Shown here: piece by piece, positions 7,759 to 19,996 of the stretch
Layout of the letters: each line of letters starts with the position of its first letter
Numbering within the stretch: position 1 is the stretch's first letter
NCBI GenBank assembly: GCA_002387205.1
Contig: DGLA01000011.1
Location: forward strand, 1 to 53,309
Length of the DNA stretch: 53,309 nt
Reading direction: 5' to 3'
DNA from: Stutzerimonas stutzeri
GTDB taxonomy: Bacteria > Pseudomonadota > Gammaproteobacteria > Pseudomonadales > Pseudomonadaceae
Notes under the pieces: generated by a model
What the model saw: the letters and a program-made list of their open reading frames with translations, nothing else
Databases searched by the model: none
Told to the model about the DNA's origin: nothing
Position numbers and translations under genes: made by a program

Positions 7759-8955
7759 TCAGCCCTCGGCACTCAAGGGCAGCAGAACGCGGAACAGTGC
7801 GCCGTTGCCCTCTTTGCTCTCGACGTGGATCCGGCCTTTGTGCGCCTTGACGATCTGTTCGGCGATGAACAGGCCAAGCCCCAGGCCGGCACTGCTTTCG
7901 CTGCCTTCGGCGCGCTCGAACTGACAGAAGATTCGCTCCAGGCTCTTCTGGCTGATGCCGATACCCTGGTCGCGCACTTCGATGCAGGCATCGTTCTCCC
8001 AGACGCTGACGCTTACCTGCACCGGCTTGCCCGCGCCGTAACGCATGGCATTGGTCAGTAGGTTGGCCAGAACCTGCTCGATCCGGAACTCGTCCCAGAA
8101 TCCGATCACCGGTTCCGGGCGCTGAAACAGCAGCGTGCAGCCGCTGGCCTCCATCTGCGGAGCGAAATTTTCCACCACATTGGAGACCAGGACGCCGAGA
8201 TCCAGGCGGGTTGGCCGAATCGACAGCTTGCCAGTGCGAATCCGCGAGACATCGAGCATATCGTCGATCAGGCGGATCAGGCTCTTGATTTGCCGTTCGT
8301 CCTTGTCGACCATCTGCCGCAGCTTGTCCTCACTGAACGCGGCGAAGTTGCTGCGACCGAGCTGCATCTTGCGCAGTTGTACTTCCAGGATCAGGGTGTT
8401 GAGCGGCGTCTTCAGCTCGTGGGAGACGATCGACATGAAGTCATCGCGCATGCGCACGGCATCTTCCAGATCAGCCTTGGTGCTGCGCAACTCGTCGAGC
8501 AACACTTCCTGCTCCCGACGGCTCTGCTCCAGGGCCTCGAGCTGGCGCGCCAGACGTTTGCGGTTGCGATACAGATCGACGAAGACGCTGACCTTGCTGC
8601 GCACGGCATGGGTATCGAGCGGCTTGTGCATGAAATCGACCGCGCCACTTTCATAGCCCTTGAATGCGTAGTTGAGCTCGCGTCCGGCGGCGCTGACGAA
8701 GACGATGGGGATCTGCTTGGTCCGCTCGGTTCCACGCATCAGCTCGGCCAGCTGGAAGCCGTCCATGCCGGGCATCTGCACATCGAGGATGGCAAGCGCG
8801 AACTCATGTCGCAGCAGCAATTCAAGCGCCTGCTCGGCCGATTCGGCCTGATGCACACGGATACCCGGCGCCTTCAGCAGGGCATCGAGAGCCAGCAGAT
8901 TCTCGGGCAAATCATCGACGATCAGGAGGTTCGCTTCATCCGTTCGGTCAGGCAT
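7759..8955 (-). CDS. Receiver domain-sensor histidine kinase fusion
   Basis: A 398-residue cytoplasmic protein: an N-terminal receiver (about residues 8-125; LIVDDLPENLLALDALL, phospho-acceptor in LAILDVQMPGMDG), a coiled coil, HisKA with FMSIVSHELKTPLN (about 170-235) and a HATPase_c domain with GLGLGLFIAEQIV near the end. It has no membrane segments, so its input is presumably phosphotransfer to its own receiver. It is the last gene of a four-gene operon with the hybrid kinase, CheR and CheB, starting 3 bp after the CheB stop. It is convergent with the phosphatase gene, with only 15 bp between them. Confidence 0.9.
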   Translation of the reverse strand: MPDRTDEANLLIVDDLPENLLALDALLKAPGIRVHQAESAEQALELLLRHEFALAILDVQMPGMDGFQLAELMRGTERTKQIPIVFVSAAGRELNYAFKGYESGAVDFMHKPLDTHAVRSKVSVFVDLYRNRKRLARQLEALEQSRREQEVLLDELRSTKADLEDAVRMRDDFMSIVSHELKTPLNTLILEVQLRKMQLGRSNFAAFSEDKLRQMVDKDERQIKSLIRLIDDMLDVSRIRTGKLSIRPTRLDLGVLVSNVVENFAPQMEASGCTLLFQRPEPVIGFWDEFRIEQVLANLLTNAMRYGAGKPVQVSVSVWENDACIEVRDQGIGISQKSLERIFCQFERAEGSESSAGLGLGLFIAEQIVKAHKGRIHVESKEGNGALFRVLLPLSAEG

Positions 8956-8958
8956 GGG

Positions 8959-9558
8959 TCACTCCAGTTCGCGCAACAGTCGATGAATATCGCACAAGGG
9001 CAAAATATGATCCGGCGCGAAGCGCTGGAGTGCTGCGAGGGGCATGGTTGGCACTTCGGCTTCCAGCGGATCCTGAACGACGGTCAGGCCGCCGGCCTGC
9101 TTGATGGCCTGGAGGCCGGCGGCACCGTCCTCGTTGGCGCCCGTCAACAGGATACCCGCCACACGCTCGCCCCAGGCATCGGCGGCGGATTCGAACAAGA
9201 CATCGATCGAAGGCCGGGAAAAATGCATCGCGTCGTCCTGGCTGAGGGACAGGCTCAGATCCTCCTCCACCAGCAAGTGATAGCCCGGGGCAGCGAAATA
9301 GAGGGTGCCGCCCCGCACCGGCTCCTTGTCATCCGCTTCCTTTACCTTCAGTTCCGTCTTGCGCTGGAAGATCTCGACCAGCTGCGTAGGCCCGGTAGGT
9401 GGCACATGCTGAACCATCAGCAGCGGCAAGCGGAACGTGCGCGGCAATCCGGTCACCAGCGCACTGAGCGCGGCCAAACCACCGGCGGATGCGCCGATCA
9501 CCACGGCGTCCAAGGACCGGCCAGACGGCCTGGCAGAAGCATCAGCTGCGTGCGTCAT
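8959..9558 (-). CDS. CheB-type protein-glutamate methylesterase, catalytic domain only
   Basis: A 199-residue protein that matches the CheB catalytic domain alone. The triad residues are visible: Ser in VVIGASAGG, His in MVQHVPP and Asp in LLTGANEDGA, plus a substrate-loop motif RPSIDVLF. The receiver domain that normally controls CheB is absent. CheB enzymes hydrolyse or deamidate glutamyl methyl esters on chemoreceptors. The gene overlaps the CheR stop by 4 bp (ATGA), so the opposing enzymes are co-translated. No receptor or CheA is encoded nearby, so the target is uncertain. Confidence 0.9.
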   Translation of the reverse strand: MTHAADASARPSGRSLDAVVIGASAGGLAALSALVTGLPRTFRLPLLMVQHVPPTGPTQLVEIFQRKTELKVKEADDKEPVRGGTLYFAAPGYHLLVEEDLSLSLSQDDAMHFSRPSIDVLFESAADAWGERVAGILLTGANEDGAAGLQAIKQAGGLTVVQDPLEAEVPTMPLAALQRFAPDHILPLCDIHRLLRELE

Positions 9559-10373
9559 AGCTTGCGGAACACCCTTTCCTGCTTGTCGAAAGCCTCGAAC
9601 CGCTCGGCAAAGCCGGAAAACTCAACGGTTTCCTTGCTGCCGAGGCCGAGAAATCCCCGATGACAAAGTGACTCGTGAAACAGGCCAAAGGCCCGGTCCT
9701 GCAATGGCTTGTTGAAGTAGATGAGCACGTTGCGGCATGAAATCAGCTGCGTCTCGGCGAACACGCTGTCGGTTGCCAGGCTGTGATCGGCGAAGGTCAT
9801 CCTTTCCCTCAGCGACTTGTCCATGATTGCCGAATCATAGGCGGCCGTATAGTAATCGCTAAGGCTATGCCTACCACCGGCACGCTGGTAATTGTCGGTG
9901 TACTGCTGCATGTCGCCAATGTCGAAGATGCCCTGCCGCGCGCGTTCGAGCGAGCGCGGATTGATATCAGTGGCATAGAGGATGGTGCGCTCCAGCAGCC
10001 CCTCCTCCTTGAGCAGGATCGCCATCGAATAGACCTCTTCCCCCGTGCTGCAGCCGGCAATCCAGATCTTCAGTGATGGATAGGTGCGCAGCACCGGGAC
10101 AACCTGCTCGCGCAGCGCCCTGTAATAGCCTGGATCCCGGAACATCTCGCTCACCGGAATGGTGAGGAACTGCAGCAGTTCCATGAACGCCGTTGGATCG
10201 TGGAGGATCCGCCCCTGCAGGTGCGAAATGGTCTCGCAATTCATCTGCTTGAGCGCCAGCAAGACGCGGCGTTTCAGAGAGGCGCTGGAATAGTCGCGAA
10301 AATCGTAGCTGTAGCGCAGGTAGATCGCTTCGATCAGCAGCTTCAGTTCGATGGCCTGGTTGCGGTGCGGCAT
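9555..10373 (-). CDS. CheR-type protein-glutamate O-methyltransferase
   Basis: A 272-residue CheR: N-terminal helical domain (LKRRVLLALKQMN), then the SAM-binding Rossmann domain with WIAGCSTGEEVYSMAI, YATDINP and SCRNVLIYF. The FRD stretch in SEMFRDPGYY is also characteristic. It would transfer methyl groups from SAM to glutamates on a receptor or sensor. The start at 10373 is preferred over 10406 because it begins just after the kinase stop and gives the usual CheR N-terminus. It lies between the hybrid kinase and CheB in one leftward operon. Confidence 0.9.
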   Translation of the reverse strand: MPHRNQAIELKLLIEAIYLRYSYDFRDYSSASLKRRVLLALKQMNCETISHLQGRILHDPTAFMELLQFLTIPVSEMFRDPGYYRALREQVVPVLRTYPSLKIWIAGCSTGEEVYSMAILLKEEGLLERTILYATDINPRSLERARQGIFDIGDMQQYTDNYQRAGGRHSLSDYYTAAYDSAIMDKSLRERMTFADHSLATDSVFAETQLISCRNVLIYFNKPLQDRAFGLFHESLCHRGFLGLGSKETVEFSGFAERFEAFDKQERVFRKL

Positions 10374-10374
10374 C

Positions 10375-13881
<3,507 letters not shown>

Positions 13882-14049
13882 CCGCTTTCCTTTTCGAGCG
13901 CGCCCATGGCGGCTACTCACAGCAGCACGAGGAAGCTGCAAGGCGTCAAGCCATGCACCATTCCCGGCACGTTCAAGGTGATTCGCGTGAAATAGAGGCT
14001 CACGCATGCAAGTCGACCCGGGACTTTACACCGCCTCGCTTTCAATCAC

Positions 14050-14077
14050 AAAAAAGCCCGGCCGAAAGGCCGGGCTC
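14050..14077 (-). terminator. Rho-independent terminator after the Pmp3-like gene
   Basis: Read leftward, AGCCCGGCC-TTTC-GGCCGGGCT is followed by a run of T. It ends transcription of the small membrane-protein gene before the kinase operon. Confidence 0.88.
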
Positions 14078-14097
14078 AGAATTCTGGTTGCTGCGGG

Positions 14098-14256
14098 CTA
14101 GCGACGGGCAATGATCCAGACCGCGTGGATGATGCCCGGGATGTAGCCAAGCAGCGTCAGCAGAATGTTCAGCCAGAAGGCGCCGCCCAGGCCTACCTGC
14201 AGGAATACCCCCAGCGGCGGCAGCAGTATCGCGATGATGATGCGGATCAGGTCCAT
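14098..14256 (-). CDS. YqaE/Pmp3-family small membrane protein
   Basis: A 52-residue, two-helix membrane peptide beginning MDLIRIIIAILLPPLGVFLQ and containing the family signature GLGGAFWLNILLT followed by LGYIPGIIHAVWII. Pmp3/YqaE proteins sit in the cytoplasmic membrane and are commonly stress-induced (salt, cold, membrane potential). Length and sequence fit the family. A strong terminator follows. It is too short to be picked up by common length cut-offs. Confidence 0.93.
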   Translation of the reverse strand: MDLIRIIIAILLPPLGVFLQVGLGGAFWLNILLTLLGYIPGIIHAVWIIARR

Positions 14257-14384
14257 CGTGGTTCCCCTAAGGTCTGGTTTTGGCCAATTGGCCTACTGTG
14301 AATCGACAGGATCTCCTGCCATGGGTTCCTTCTGCCTGGAGCCGACAGACCGCAACGGGCCAATGAAGGAAGGGGATCCGGCCA

Positions 14385-14600
14385 TCACGGAGCGCGAGGC
14401 GGACCTGGCCTGCTGCGCTGGCGGCGGATGTTGATCCACGAGAGCACGGCCAGCGCCAGCATCAGGCCGGTCATGTTGAAGTTACCCATCGCACCGTAGC
14501 CCAGGGCAGCCAGCGAACAGGCCACCAGGCCGATCCAGCGCACGTAGCCCATCAGGGTGCGAACGGTTCTGCCGACGCGATCGTCATCGGGCGACGTCAT
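14385..14600 (-). CDS. Small hypothetical membrane protein
   Basis: A 71-residue protein with two predicted transmembrane helices (about residues 22-40 and 44-60) between a charged N-terminus (MTSPDDDR) and a basic C-terminus (RRQRSRP). I do not recognise the family. Its ATG overlaps the stop codon of the upstream metallo-beta-lactamase-fold gene (ATGA), so it is very probably translated as part of that two-gene operon. Confidence 0.65.
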   Translation of the reverse strand: MTSPDDDRVGRTVRTLMGYVRWIGLVACSLAALGYGAMGNFNMTGLMLALAVLSWINIRRQRSRPGPPRAP

Positions 14601-15433
14601 CTTGCCGGCCTCGCCCGCATGCGCTCGAGCTCCTTGGCATCATGACTGCAGAACAGCGTGACCTCGTCCCGGTGCTCCAACGACAGGGTCCAGAGCCGAT
14701 GCTGGTTGGCCAGACGCGCCGTCCGGTCAACCTCCATCATGCGTTGATAGAAGCGCAACCCCGGCGTGCAGTGCCGCTCGGTCTGCCCGACTTCCTCTCG
14801 ATAGAAATAGGCATCTCCGGCATGCAGCAGCCAGCCGGCATCGGTCTGCAAGGCCACGCCGGCATGCCCGTGGGTGTGCCCCGTCAGCGGAATCAGCATG
14901 ATTTCCGGCGGCAGGCCGCGCAGCTCCCGCACCGCCTGGAAGCCGAACCAGGTATCGCCGCCCGGCTCGTAGAATTGCCAGTTGCGCACCCCGTCCCACT
15001 GTTGATGACGATAACGCCGGTGACCCAGAAAACTGCGCGTTGTACGCGCCGCGTCCATTTCCCGCTGCAGGACATGAACCTGGGCGCCGGGAAAATCCTC
15101 CAGACCGCCAGCGTGGTCGAAATCCAAATGCGTCAGCACGACATGCCGTACATCTTCGGCCGCGAATCCAAGCTGGCGTACCTGTTCCAACGCTGTGAAC
15201 CGGCGCTCGAACTGGATGTTGTTGAAGGCGATGAAGAAGCTGCTGAGACGCTTGCGAGGCTCCAGCACATCGCAAGTGCCGAAGCCCGTATCGACCAGCA
15301 CCAGGCCATGAGTGTCGGTTTCGATCAGCAGGCAATGGCACACCAGGCTGGAGGTAAGCCCATGACTAAAGCCATCGAACAGCTTGCCGCCCAGCGGACA
15401 CATGCAGCCGCAATTGAGGTGATGAACGCGCAT
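14597..15433 (-). CDS. Metallo-beta-lactamase-fold hydrolase (AHL-lactonase-like)
   Basis: A 278-residue MBL-fold protein with VLTHLDFDHAGGL as metal motif, later ligands in PLTGHTHGHAG and LLHAGDAYF, and a final His in LFCSHDAKE. The overall order resembles N-acyl-homoserine-lactonase-like enzymes, but the second position of the HxHxDH motif is Asp (HLDFDH), a variant common in uncharacterised members. The start at 15433 is chosen because a GAGGAGG site precedes it. No signal peptide is visible. The substrate is unknown. It is coupled to the 71-residue membrane protein downstream. Confidence 0.82.
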   Translation of the reverse strand: MRVHHLNCGCMCPLGGKLFDGFSHGLTSSLVCHCLLIETDTHGLVLVDTGFGTCDVLEPRKRLSSFFIAFNNIQFERRFTALEQVRQLGFAAEDVRHVVLTHLDFDHAGGLEDFPGAQVHVLQREMDAARTTRSFLGHRRYRHQQWDGVRNWQFYEPGGDTWFGFQAVRELRGLPPEIMLIPLTGHTHGHAGVALQTDAGWLLHAGDAYFYREEVGQTERHCTPGLRFYQRMMEVDRTARLANQHRLWTLSLEHRDEVTLFCSHDAKELERMRARPAR

Positions 15434-15662
15434 GACACAACCTCCTCGGGAGACCGATGCCACGCAGCAGCTGGCTGCGCCATCGGACCTCTTGATCATC
15501 TATCTATGTGTGAGGTCCAGGAGCGCAGCAGAGTTCAGGAACGCTCTGGCACCGGGGAAGGCTGATTCCGGCGCCGTAACAGGAACTACCCGCAGTTGAA
15601 CTATCCTCAGGGGACCGAACAGTTCCATCGCTGTCTAACGCTGACACCGGGAGGCCACACCG

Positions 15663-17024
15663 ATGTCCCAGCCCGTTAACCGGCTCGCCTGGCTGCTGAT
15701 GCTGTGGCTGGTCCTCGCCAGCTCAACCCTGGCCGCGGCGCCGGTGATGGTGCTGCGTGTCGACGGCGTCATCGGGCCGGCCAGCGCCGACTACGTCATT
15801 CGCGGCATCCAGCGTGCCCGGGAGGCCGATGCGCAACTGCTGATACTGGAGCTGGATACGCCGGGCGGCCTGGATATCTCGATGCGCGCGATGATCAAGG
15901 ACATCCTCGCCAGCCCGGTGCCGATCGCCACCTACGTCACCCCCAGTGGCTCTCGGGCGGCCAGCGCAGGCACCTATCTGCTCTATGCCAGCCACGTTGC
16001 CGCCATGACGCCGGGCACCAACCTAGGCGCCGCCACGCCGGTAAAGATAGGCGGAGGCGGCAGCCCGCCCGCACCTTCGCCCGACACAGAAGAGGATGGC
16101 AAAGGAGGTGGCGACGCCATGAGCCGTAAACAGGTCAATGATGCAGCGGCCTATATCCGCGGCCTGGCGCAACTGCGTGAGCGCAACGCCGCATGGGCCG
16201 ATCGGGCAGTGCGGGATGCGGTCAGCCTGTCAGCCCGCGAAGCACTGGAACAGAACGTGGTCGACTACCTGGCCGATGATCTTGACCAGCTGCTGAGCAG
16301 GCTGGACGGCAAAACCCTCCAGACCAGCACCGGCATGCACAGACTGCAGACGGCCGGCGTCACCGTCGAACGCCATGATCCCGACTGGCGGGTCCGCATG
16401 CTGGCGGTCATCACCAACCCCAGCGTGGCGCTGGTCCTGATGATGATCGGCATCTACGGCCTGATCTTCGAGTTTTCCAACCCCGGCACTGGAGGCGGTG
16501 GCGTCATCGGCGGGATCTGCCTGCTGCTGGCGATGTTTTCGCTGCAGCTGCTGCCCGTCAATTACGCCGGTGTCGCGCTCATTCTGCTGGGCCTGGCGTT
16601 CATGGTCGCCGAGGCCTTCGTACCCAGCTTCGGCGTGCTCGGCCTGGGCGGCGTTGCCGCGTTCGTCACCGGTGCGGTGATCCTGATGGATACCGAGGTG
16701 CCGGGCTTCGGCATCCCGCTGACACTGATCGGCACGCTCGGCGTGATCAGCGCCCTGCTGGTCTTTGCCATCGTCAGCATGGCCTTGAAAGCCCGGCGAC
16801 AATCGGTGGTCACCGGCGATGGCGAGCTGATCGGGCAGCTGGTTCGCATCACTGGCGTCCAGGCGGACAAACCCGGCAACGGCTGGGTACTGCTGCACGG
16901 CGAACATTGGCAGGTACGCAGCTCGGCACCGCTGGTGGTGGGACAGGAGGTCCGCGTGAAGGCACGACGCGGCTTGGAATTGGACGTGACGGCCACCAAC
17001 GAGCCGTCAATCGAGAAGAGGTGA
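15663..17024 (+). CDS. NfeD-family membrane-bound serine protease (ClpP class)
   Basis: A 453-residue protein with signal peptide (about residues 1-26), a periplasmic ClpP-like serine protease domain, four or five transmembrane helices (about 240-380) and a C-terminal NfeD OB-fold. The catalytic Ser-Lys dyad is visible as S101 in SGSRAASAG and K156 in MSRKQVNDA. In archaeal homologues the protease cleaves the C-terminus of the partner stomatin. A partner slipin gene starts 3 bp downstream, as in many NfeD-slipin operons. It probably acts in membrane quality control. Confidence 0.92.
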   Translation: MSQPVNRLAWLLMLWLVLASSTLAAAPVMVLRVDGVIGPASADYVIRGIQRAREADAQLLILELDTPGGLDISMRAMIKDILASPVPIATYVTPSGSRAASAGTYLLYASHVAAMTPGTNLGAATPVKIGGGGSPPAPSPDTEEDGKGGGDAMSRKQVNDAAAYIRGLAQLRERNAAWADRAVRDAVSLSAREALEQNVVDYLADDLDQLLSRLDGKTLQTSTGMHRLQTAGVTVERHDPDWRVRMLAVITNPSVALVLMMIGIYGLIFEFSNPGTGGGGVIGGICLLLAMFSLQLLPVNYAGVALILLGLAFMVAEAFVPSFGVLGLGGVAAFVTGAVILMDTEVPGFGIPLTLIGTLGVISALLVFAIVSMALKARRQSVVTGDGELIGQLVRITGVQADKPGNGWVLLHGEHWQVRSSAPLVVGQEVRVKARRGLELDVTATNEPSIEKR

Positions 17025-17027
17025 CGC

Positions 17028-17789
17028 ATGGGTCTTGAAATGAGTTTTATCGCCTTCGCGGTGGTGATTGTCGCATTGCTCGCATCGACGTTCCGCATCC
17101 TGCGCGAATACGAGCGCGGCGTAGTCTTCCAGCTGGGCCGCTTCTGGAAGGTCAAGGGGCCGGGCCTGATCATGATCATCCCCGGTATCCAGCAGATGGT
17201 ACGGGTCGATCTGCGCACCCTGGTGCTCGACGTACCGACCCAGGACGTGATCTCGCGGGACAACGTCTCGGTCAAGGTCAACGCGGTGGTCTACTACCGG
17301 GTGCTGGACGCCGAGAAGGCCATCATTCAGGTCGAGGACTACCACTCGGCGACCAGTCAGCTGGCCCAGACCACCCTGCGCGCGGTGCTTGGCAAGCATG
17401 ATCTGGATGACATGCTGGCCGAGCGTGAGCAGCTCAACAACGATATCCAGCAGGTACTCGATGCGCAGACGGACGCCTGGGGCATCAAGGTCGCCAATGT
17501 GGAAATCAAGCATGTGGATCTGGATGAGTCGATGATCCGCGCCATCGCCAGGCAGGCCGAGGCGGAACGCGAACGACGCGCCAAGGTCATTCATGCTGAA
17601 GGCGAACTGCAGGCTTCGGAAAAACTGATGCAGGCTGCCGAAATGCTCGGCCGCCAACCGGGCGCCATGCAACTGCGCTACATGCAGACGCTGAGCAACA
17701 TCGCCGGCGACAAGAACTCGACCATCGTTTTCCCGCTGCCCATGGAGCTGCTACAAGGCCTGGGCAACCTCACCAAGAAATCCGAATAG
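17028..17789 (+). CDS. Slipin/stomatin-like SPFH-domain membrane protein
   Basis: A 253-residue protein with one N-terminal membrane helix (about residues 5-22) and a stomatin SPFH domain: REYERGVVFQLGRFW, KGPGLIMIIPGI, DVPTQDVISRDNV and a coiled-coil rich in Glu/Arg (AIARQAEAERERRAKVIHAEGE). Slipins oligomerise on the membrane and are substrates or partners of NfeD proteases, here encoded directly upstream. A GAGGTG site precedes the ATG. The ending FPLPMELLQGL resembles the hydrophobic C-terminal region that NfeD proteases cut in archaeal homologues. Confidence 0.94.
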   Translation: MGLEMSFIAFAVVIVALLASTFRILREYERGVVFQLGRFWKVKGPGLIMIIPGIQQMVRVDLRTLVLDVPTQDVISRDNVSVKVNAVVYYRVLDAEKAIIQVEDYHSATSQLAQTTLRAVLGKHDLDDMLAEREQLNNDIQQVLDAQTDAWGIKVANVEIKHVDLDESMIRAIARQAEAERERRAKVIHAEGELQASEKLMQAAEMLGRQPGAMQLRYMQTLSNIAGDKNSTIVFPLPMELLQGLGNLTKKSE

Positions 17790-17797
17790 AGACCTTT

Positions 17798-18298
17798 ATG
17801 CCCTTGCGCTCAGCCGTACCCATTGTTCGCCTGCTCTCAGCCGTGCTGCTGACGCTCATCCTGGCGGGCTGCGCCGCGTTCTCCCAACGTGACCCGCTCA
17901 ACGTGCAGGTTGCCGGCATCCAGCCGCTGCCCGGCGAAGGGCTGGAGCTGCGCATGGCGGTCAAGCTGCGAATCCAGAACCCCAACGACATGGCGCTGGA
18001 TTACAACGGGGTGGCGCTGGACCTGGAAATAAACGGCCGGCGCCTGGCCAGTGGCGTCAGCGATGCAAGCGGCAGCGTCCCGCGCTTCGGTGAGACCGTG
18101 CTCAGCGTGCCGGTGACCATCTCAGCATTTTCCGCCGCGCGCCAGGCCCTCGGGCTGGCCGAGCACATCGGCCTCGATGAGGTGCCCTATGTGCTGCGCG
18201 GCAAGCTGGCCGGTGGATTGTTCGGAACCCAGCGTTTCGTGGAGAAGGGCACTCTGGACCTGAATGGCGCCCTGGCCGGTCCCTATCGACGGCCATGA
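17798..18298 (+). CDS. LEA type 2 (WHy-domain) lipoprotein
   Basis: A 166-residue protein with a lipoprotein signal (lipobox LAGC near residue 25) and a LEA-2/WHy domain marked by AVKLRIQNPNDMALDYNGVAL and VPVTIS. Such proteins are linked to desiccation or stress tolerance and sit on the periplasmic face of a membrane. It begins 8 bp after the slipin stop and is likely the third gene of the NfeD-slipin operon. The role in that operon is inferred only. Confidence 0.82.
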   Translation: MPLRSAVPIVRLLSAVLLTLILAGCAAFSQRDPLNVQVAGIQPLPGEGLELRMAVKLRIQNPNDMALDYNGVALDLEINGRRLASGVSDASGSVPRFGETVLSVPVTISAFSAARQALGLAEHIGLDEVPYVLRGKLAGGLFGTQRFVEKGTLDLNGALAGPYRRP

Positions 18299-18376
18299 AC
18301 CGCGCAGCTGTGGATCGAAACGACAGGTCAGGCTGCCGCGCCTAGACTCAGCCAGGTCAGCGCCGCCCTGCATCGC

Positions 18377-19996
18377 TCAGGAGGCGCCCTGTTTCCCCTT
18401 GTCCAACCGACAGTTTCCGGCCCGGCAGCGATGGGCCTCGTGATTCGGATCTTCCTGCATCAGTTTGCGCGTCACGCCGTTGGTCCAGCCGAATCCGTCC
18501 TGCAGCGGGTACTCGCCTCCAGTGGCATGCTCGACGCACGGCCTGAGCACGTATTTTTCCACCAGCTTGCTTTCCTGCTCGAACAGGTGCGAGACGATGC
18601 TCAGCCAGCGCTCTTCGATCTGCAGCGCCAATGCATGATGACCGTAGCGCTGCAGCCCGCGGATACCCATCCATTGCAACGGAGCCCAGCCGTTCGGACG
18701 GTCCCACTGCTCACCACTGCCACTAACCTCGGTGGTCGACAGCCCGCCGGGTGCAAGCAATCGCTCCCGCACGATGTCGGCGACCTGCGCCGCCTGGCGT
18801 TCGCTGGCGAGTTCCACGAACAGCGGCGTCAGCGTGGCAGCCGTCAGGTTGTCGCGGGGGCATTGCAGGGTCCAGTCGTAGTCGAAATAGGCGCCGCGTT
18901 CATCGCTCCAGAGATAGCGGTCAATGGCCACCCGGCGCGCCTCGGCACGGCGGCTAAAGTCGGCAGCGCAGCCATGACGCCCCTTTATCTCGCTGAGGCG
19001 GGCGATCTGACGCTCGAGATAGTGCAGGAAGCAGTTGAGATCCACCGGGACGATGTTGGTGGTGCGGATGCTCGACAGGCGGTTGGGATCGCCCAGCCAG
19101 CGCGAGCTGAAGTCCCAGCCGGACTCGGCCCCGGCGCGCAGGTCCCGATAGACCTCGTGTGCCGGCCGGCTGGATGAGCGCGCCGTCTCGATGTCCTCCA
19201 GGTAGGACTCTTCGCGCGGCGTGTCGCGCTCGTCCCAATAGCGATTCAGCACGCTGCCGTCCGGCAGGCAGACACAGCGCCGGTGCGCCTCGCCAGGACG
19301 CAATTGCGCGTCGCCTTCGTTCCAGAAGGCATGCTCCTTGAGCAGCTGAGGCAGGTAGTCGCTGGCGCGATGGACGCCGGTTTCCTCGAACAAATCGGTC
19401 ATCAGCGCGAACACCGGCGGCTGGGAACGGCTGAGGTAATAGGAGCGGTTGCCATTAGGCACGTGCCCGTAGGTATCGATGAGATAGGCGAAGTTGTCGG
19501 CCATGGCGCGCAGCAGCTCGCAGTGCCCGCTTTCATCCAGGCCAAGCATGGTGAAGTAGGAATCCCAGTAATACATCTCGGTGAAGCGGCCGCCCGGCAC
19601 CACGTAGTCGTGCGGCAACGGCAACAGCGACGAGAATTCCGGATGCTTGCGCGGCTGGCGGGTCAGCACGGGCCAGAGTCGATCGATATGTTCGGCCAGG
19701 CTGTCGTCCGGGTTGGCGACGAATTCGGTGGGCTTCATTTCGTAGAGCACGAAATGCTCCATCACGAACCGCCTGAGGTCGAAGCCAGGCGTGCCGCTTT
19801 CTGCTCGATACGCTTCGAGAATGCGCTCCGGATGCTGGCGCGGCGCGCAATCGACGAACGTCTTGCTGTCTGGGAACACCCGCTGCGTCTGCACCGCGAC
19901 AAAGAGTTCCTGGTAACGATCGGCCGGGGTCAGGGTATCGGCCGCGGATACTGCACGGGTGTCATAGCTGAAGGGGCTCAGGTCGCTATCGGTCAT
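18377..19996 (-). CDS. treF: Cytoplasmic alpha,alpha-trehalase (GH37)
   Basis: A 539-residue glycoside hydrolase family 37 enzyme that splits trehalose into two glucose molecules. Both trehalase signatures are present: PGGRFTEMYYWDSY (about residues 134-147) and QWDRPNGWAPLQ. Likely catalytic acids are the Asp in ESGWDFSSRW and the Glu in KLVEKY. No signal peptide is seen, so it resembles cytoplasmic TreF rather than periplasmic TreA. The ATG at 19996 overlaps the stop of the SDR gene (ATGA), which couples the two. It probably serves turnover of the osmoprotectant trehalose. Confidence 0.93.
   Translation of the reverse strand: MTDSDLSPFSYDTRAVSAADTLTPADRYQELFVAVQTQRVFPDSKTFVDCAPRQHPERILEAYRAESGTPGFDLRRFVMEHFVLYEMKPTEFVANPDDSLAEHIDRLWPVLTRQPRKHPEFSSLLPLPHDYVVPGGRFTEMYYWDSYFTMLGLDESGHCELLRAMADNFAYLIDTYGHVPNGNRSYYLSRSQPPVFALMTDLFEETGVHRASDYLPQLLKEHAFWNEGDAQLRPGEAHRRCVCLPDGSVLNRYWDERDTPREESYLEDIETARSSSRPAHEVYRDLRAGAESGWDFSSRWLGDPNRLSSIRTTNIVPVDLNCFLHYLERQIARLSEIKGRHGCAADFSRRAEARRVAIDRYLWSDERGAYFDYDWTLQCPRDNLTAATLTPLFVELASERQAAQVADIVRERLLAPGGLSTTEVSGSGEQWDRPNGWAPLQWMGIRGLQRYGHHALALQIEERWLSIVSHLFEQESKLVEKYVLRPCVEHATGGEYPLQDGFGWTNGVTRKLMQEDPNHEAHRCRAGNCRLDKGKQGAS

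Noticed and set aside
15570..15662. AlgU/sigma-E-type promoter before the NfeD gene
   Set aside because: GGAACT and GAACTA motifs occur, but no TCTGA-like -10 element at 16-17 bases could be found.
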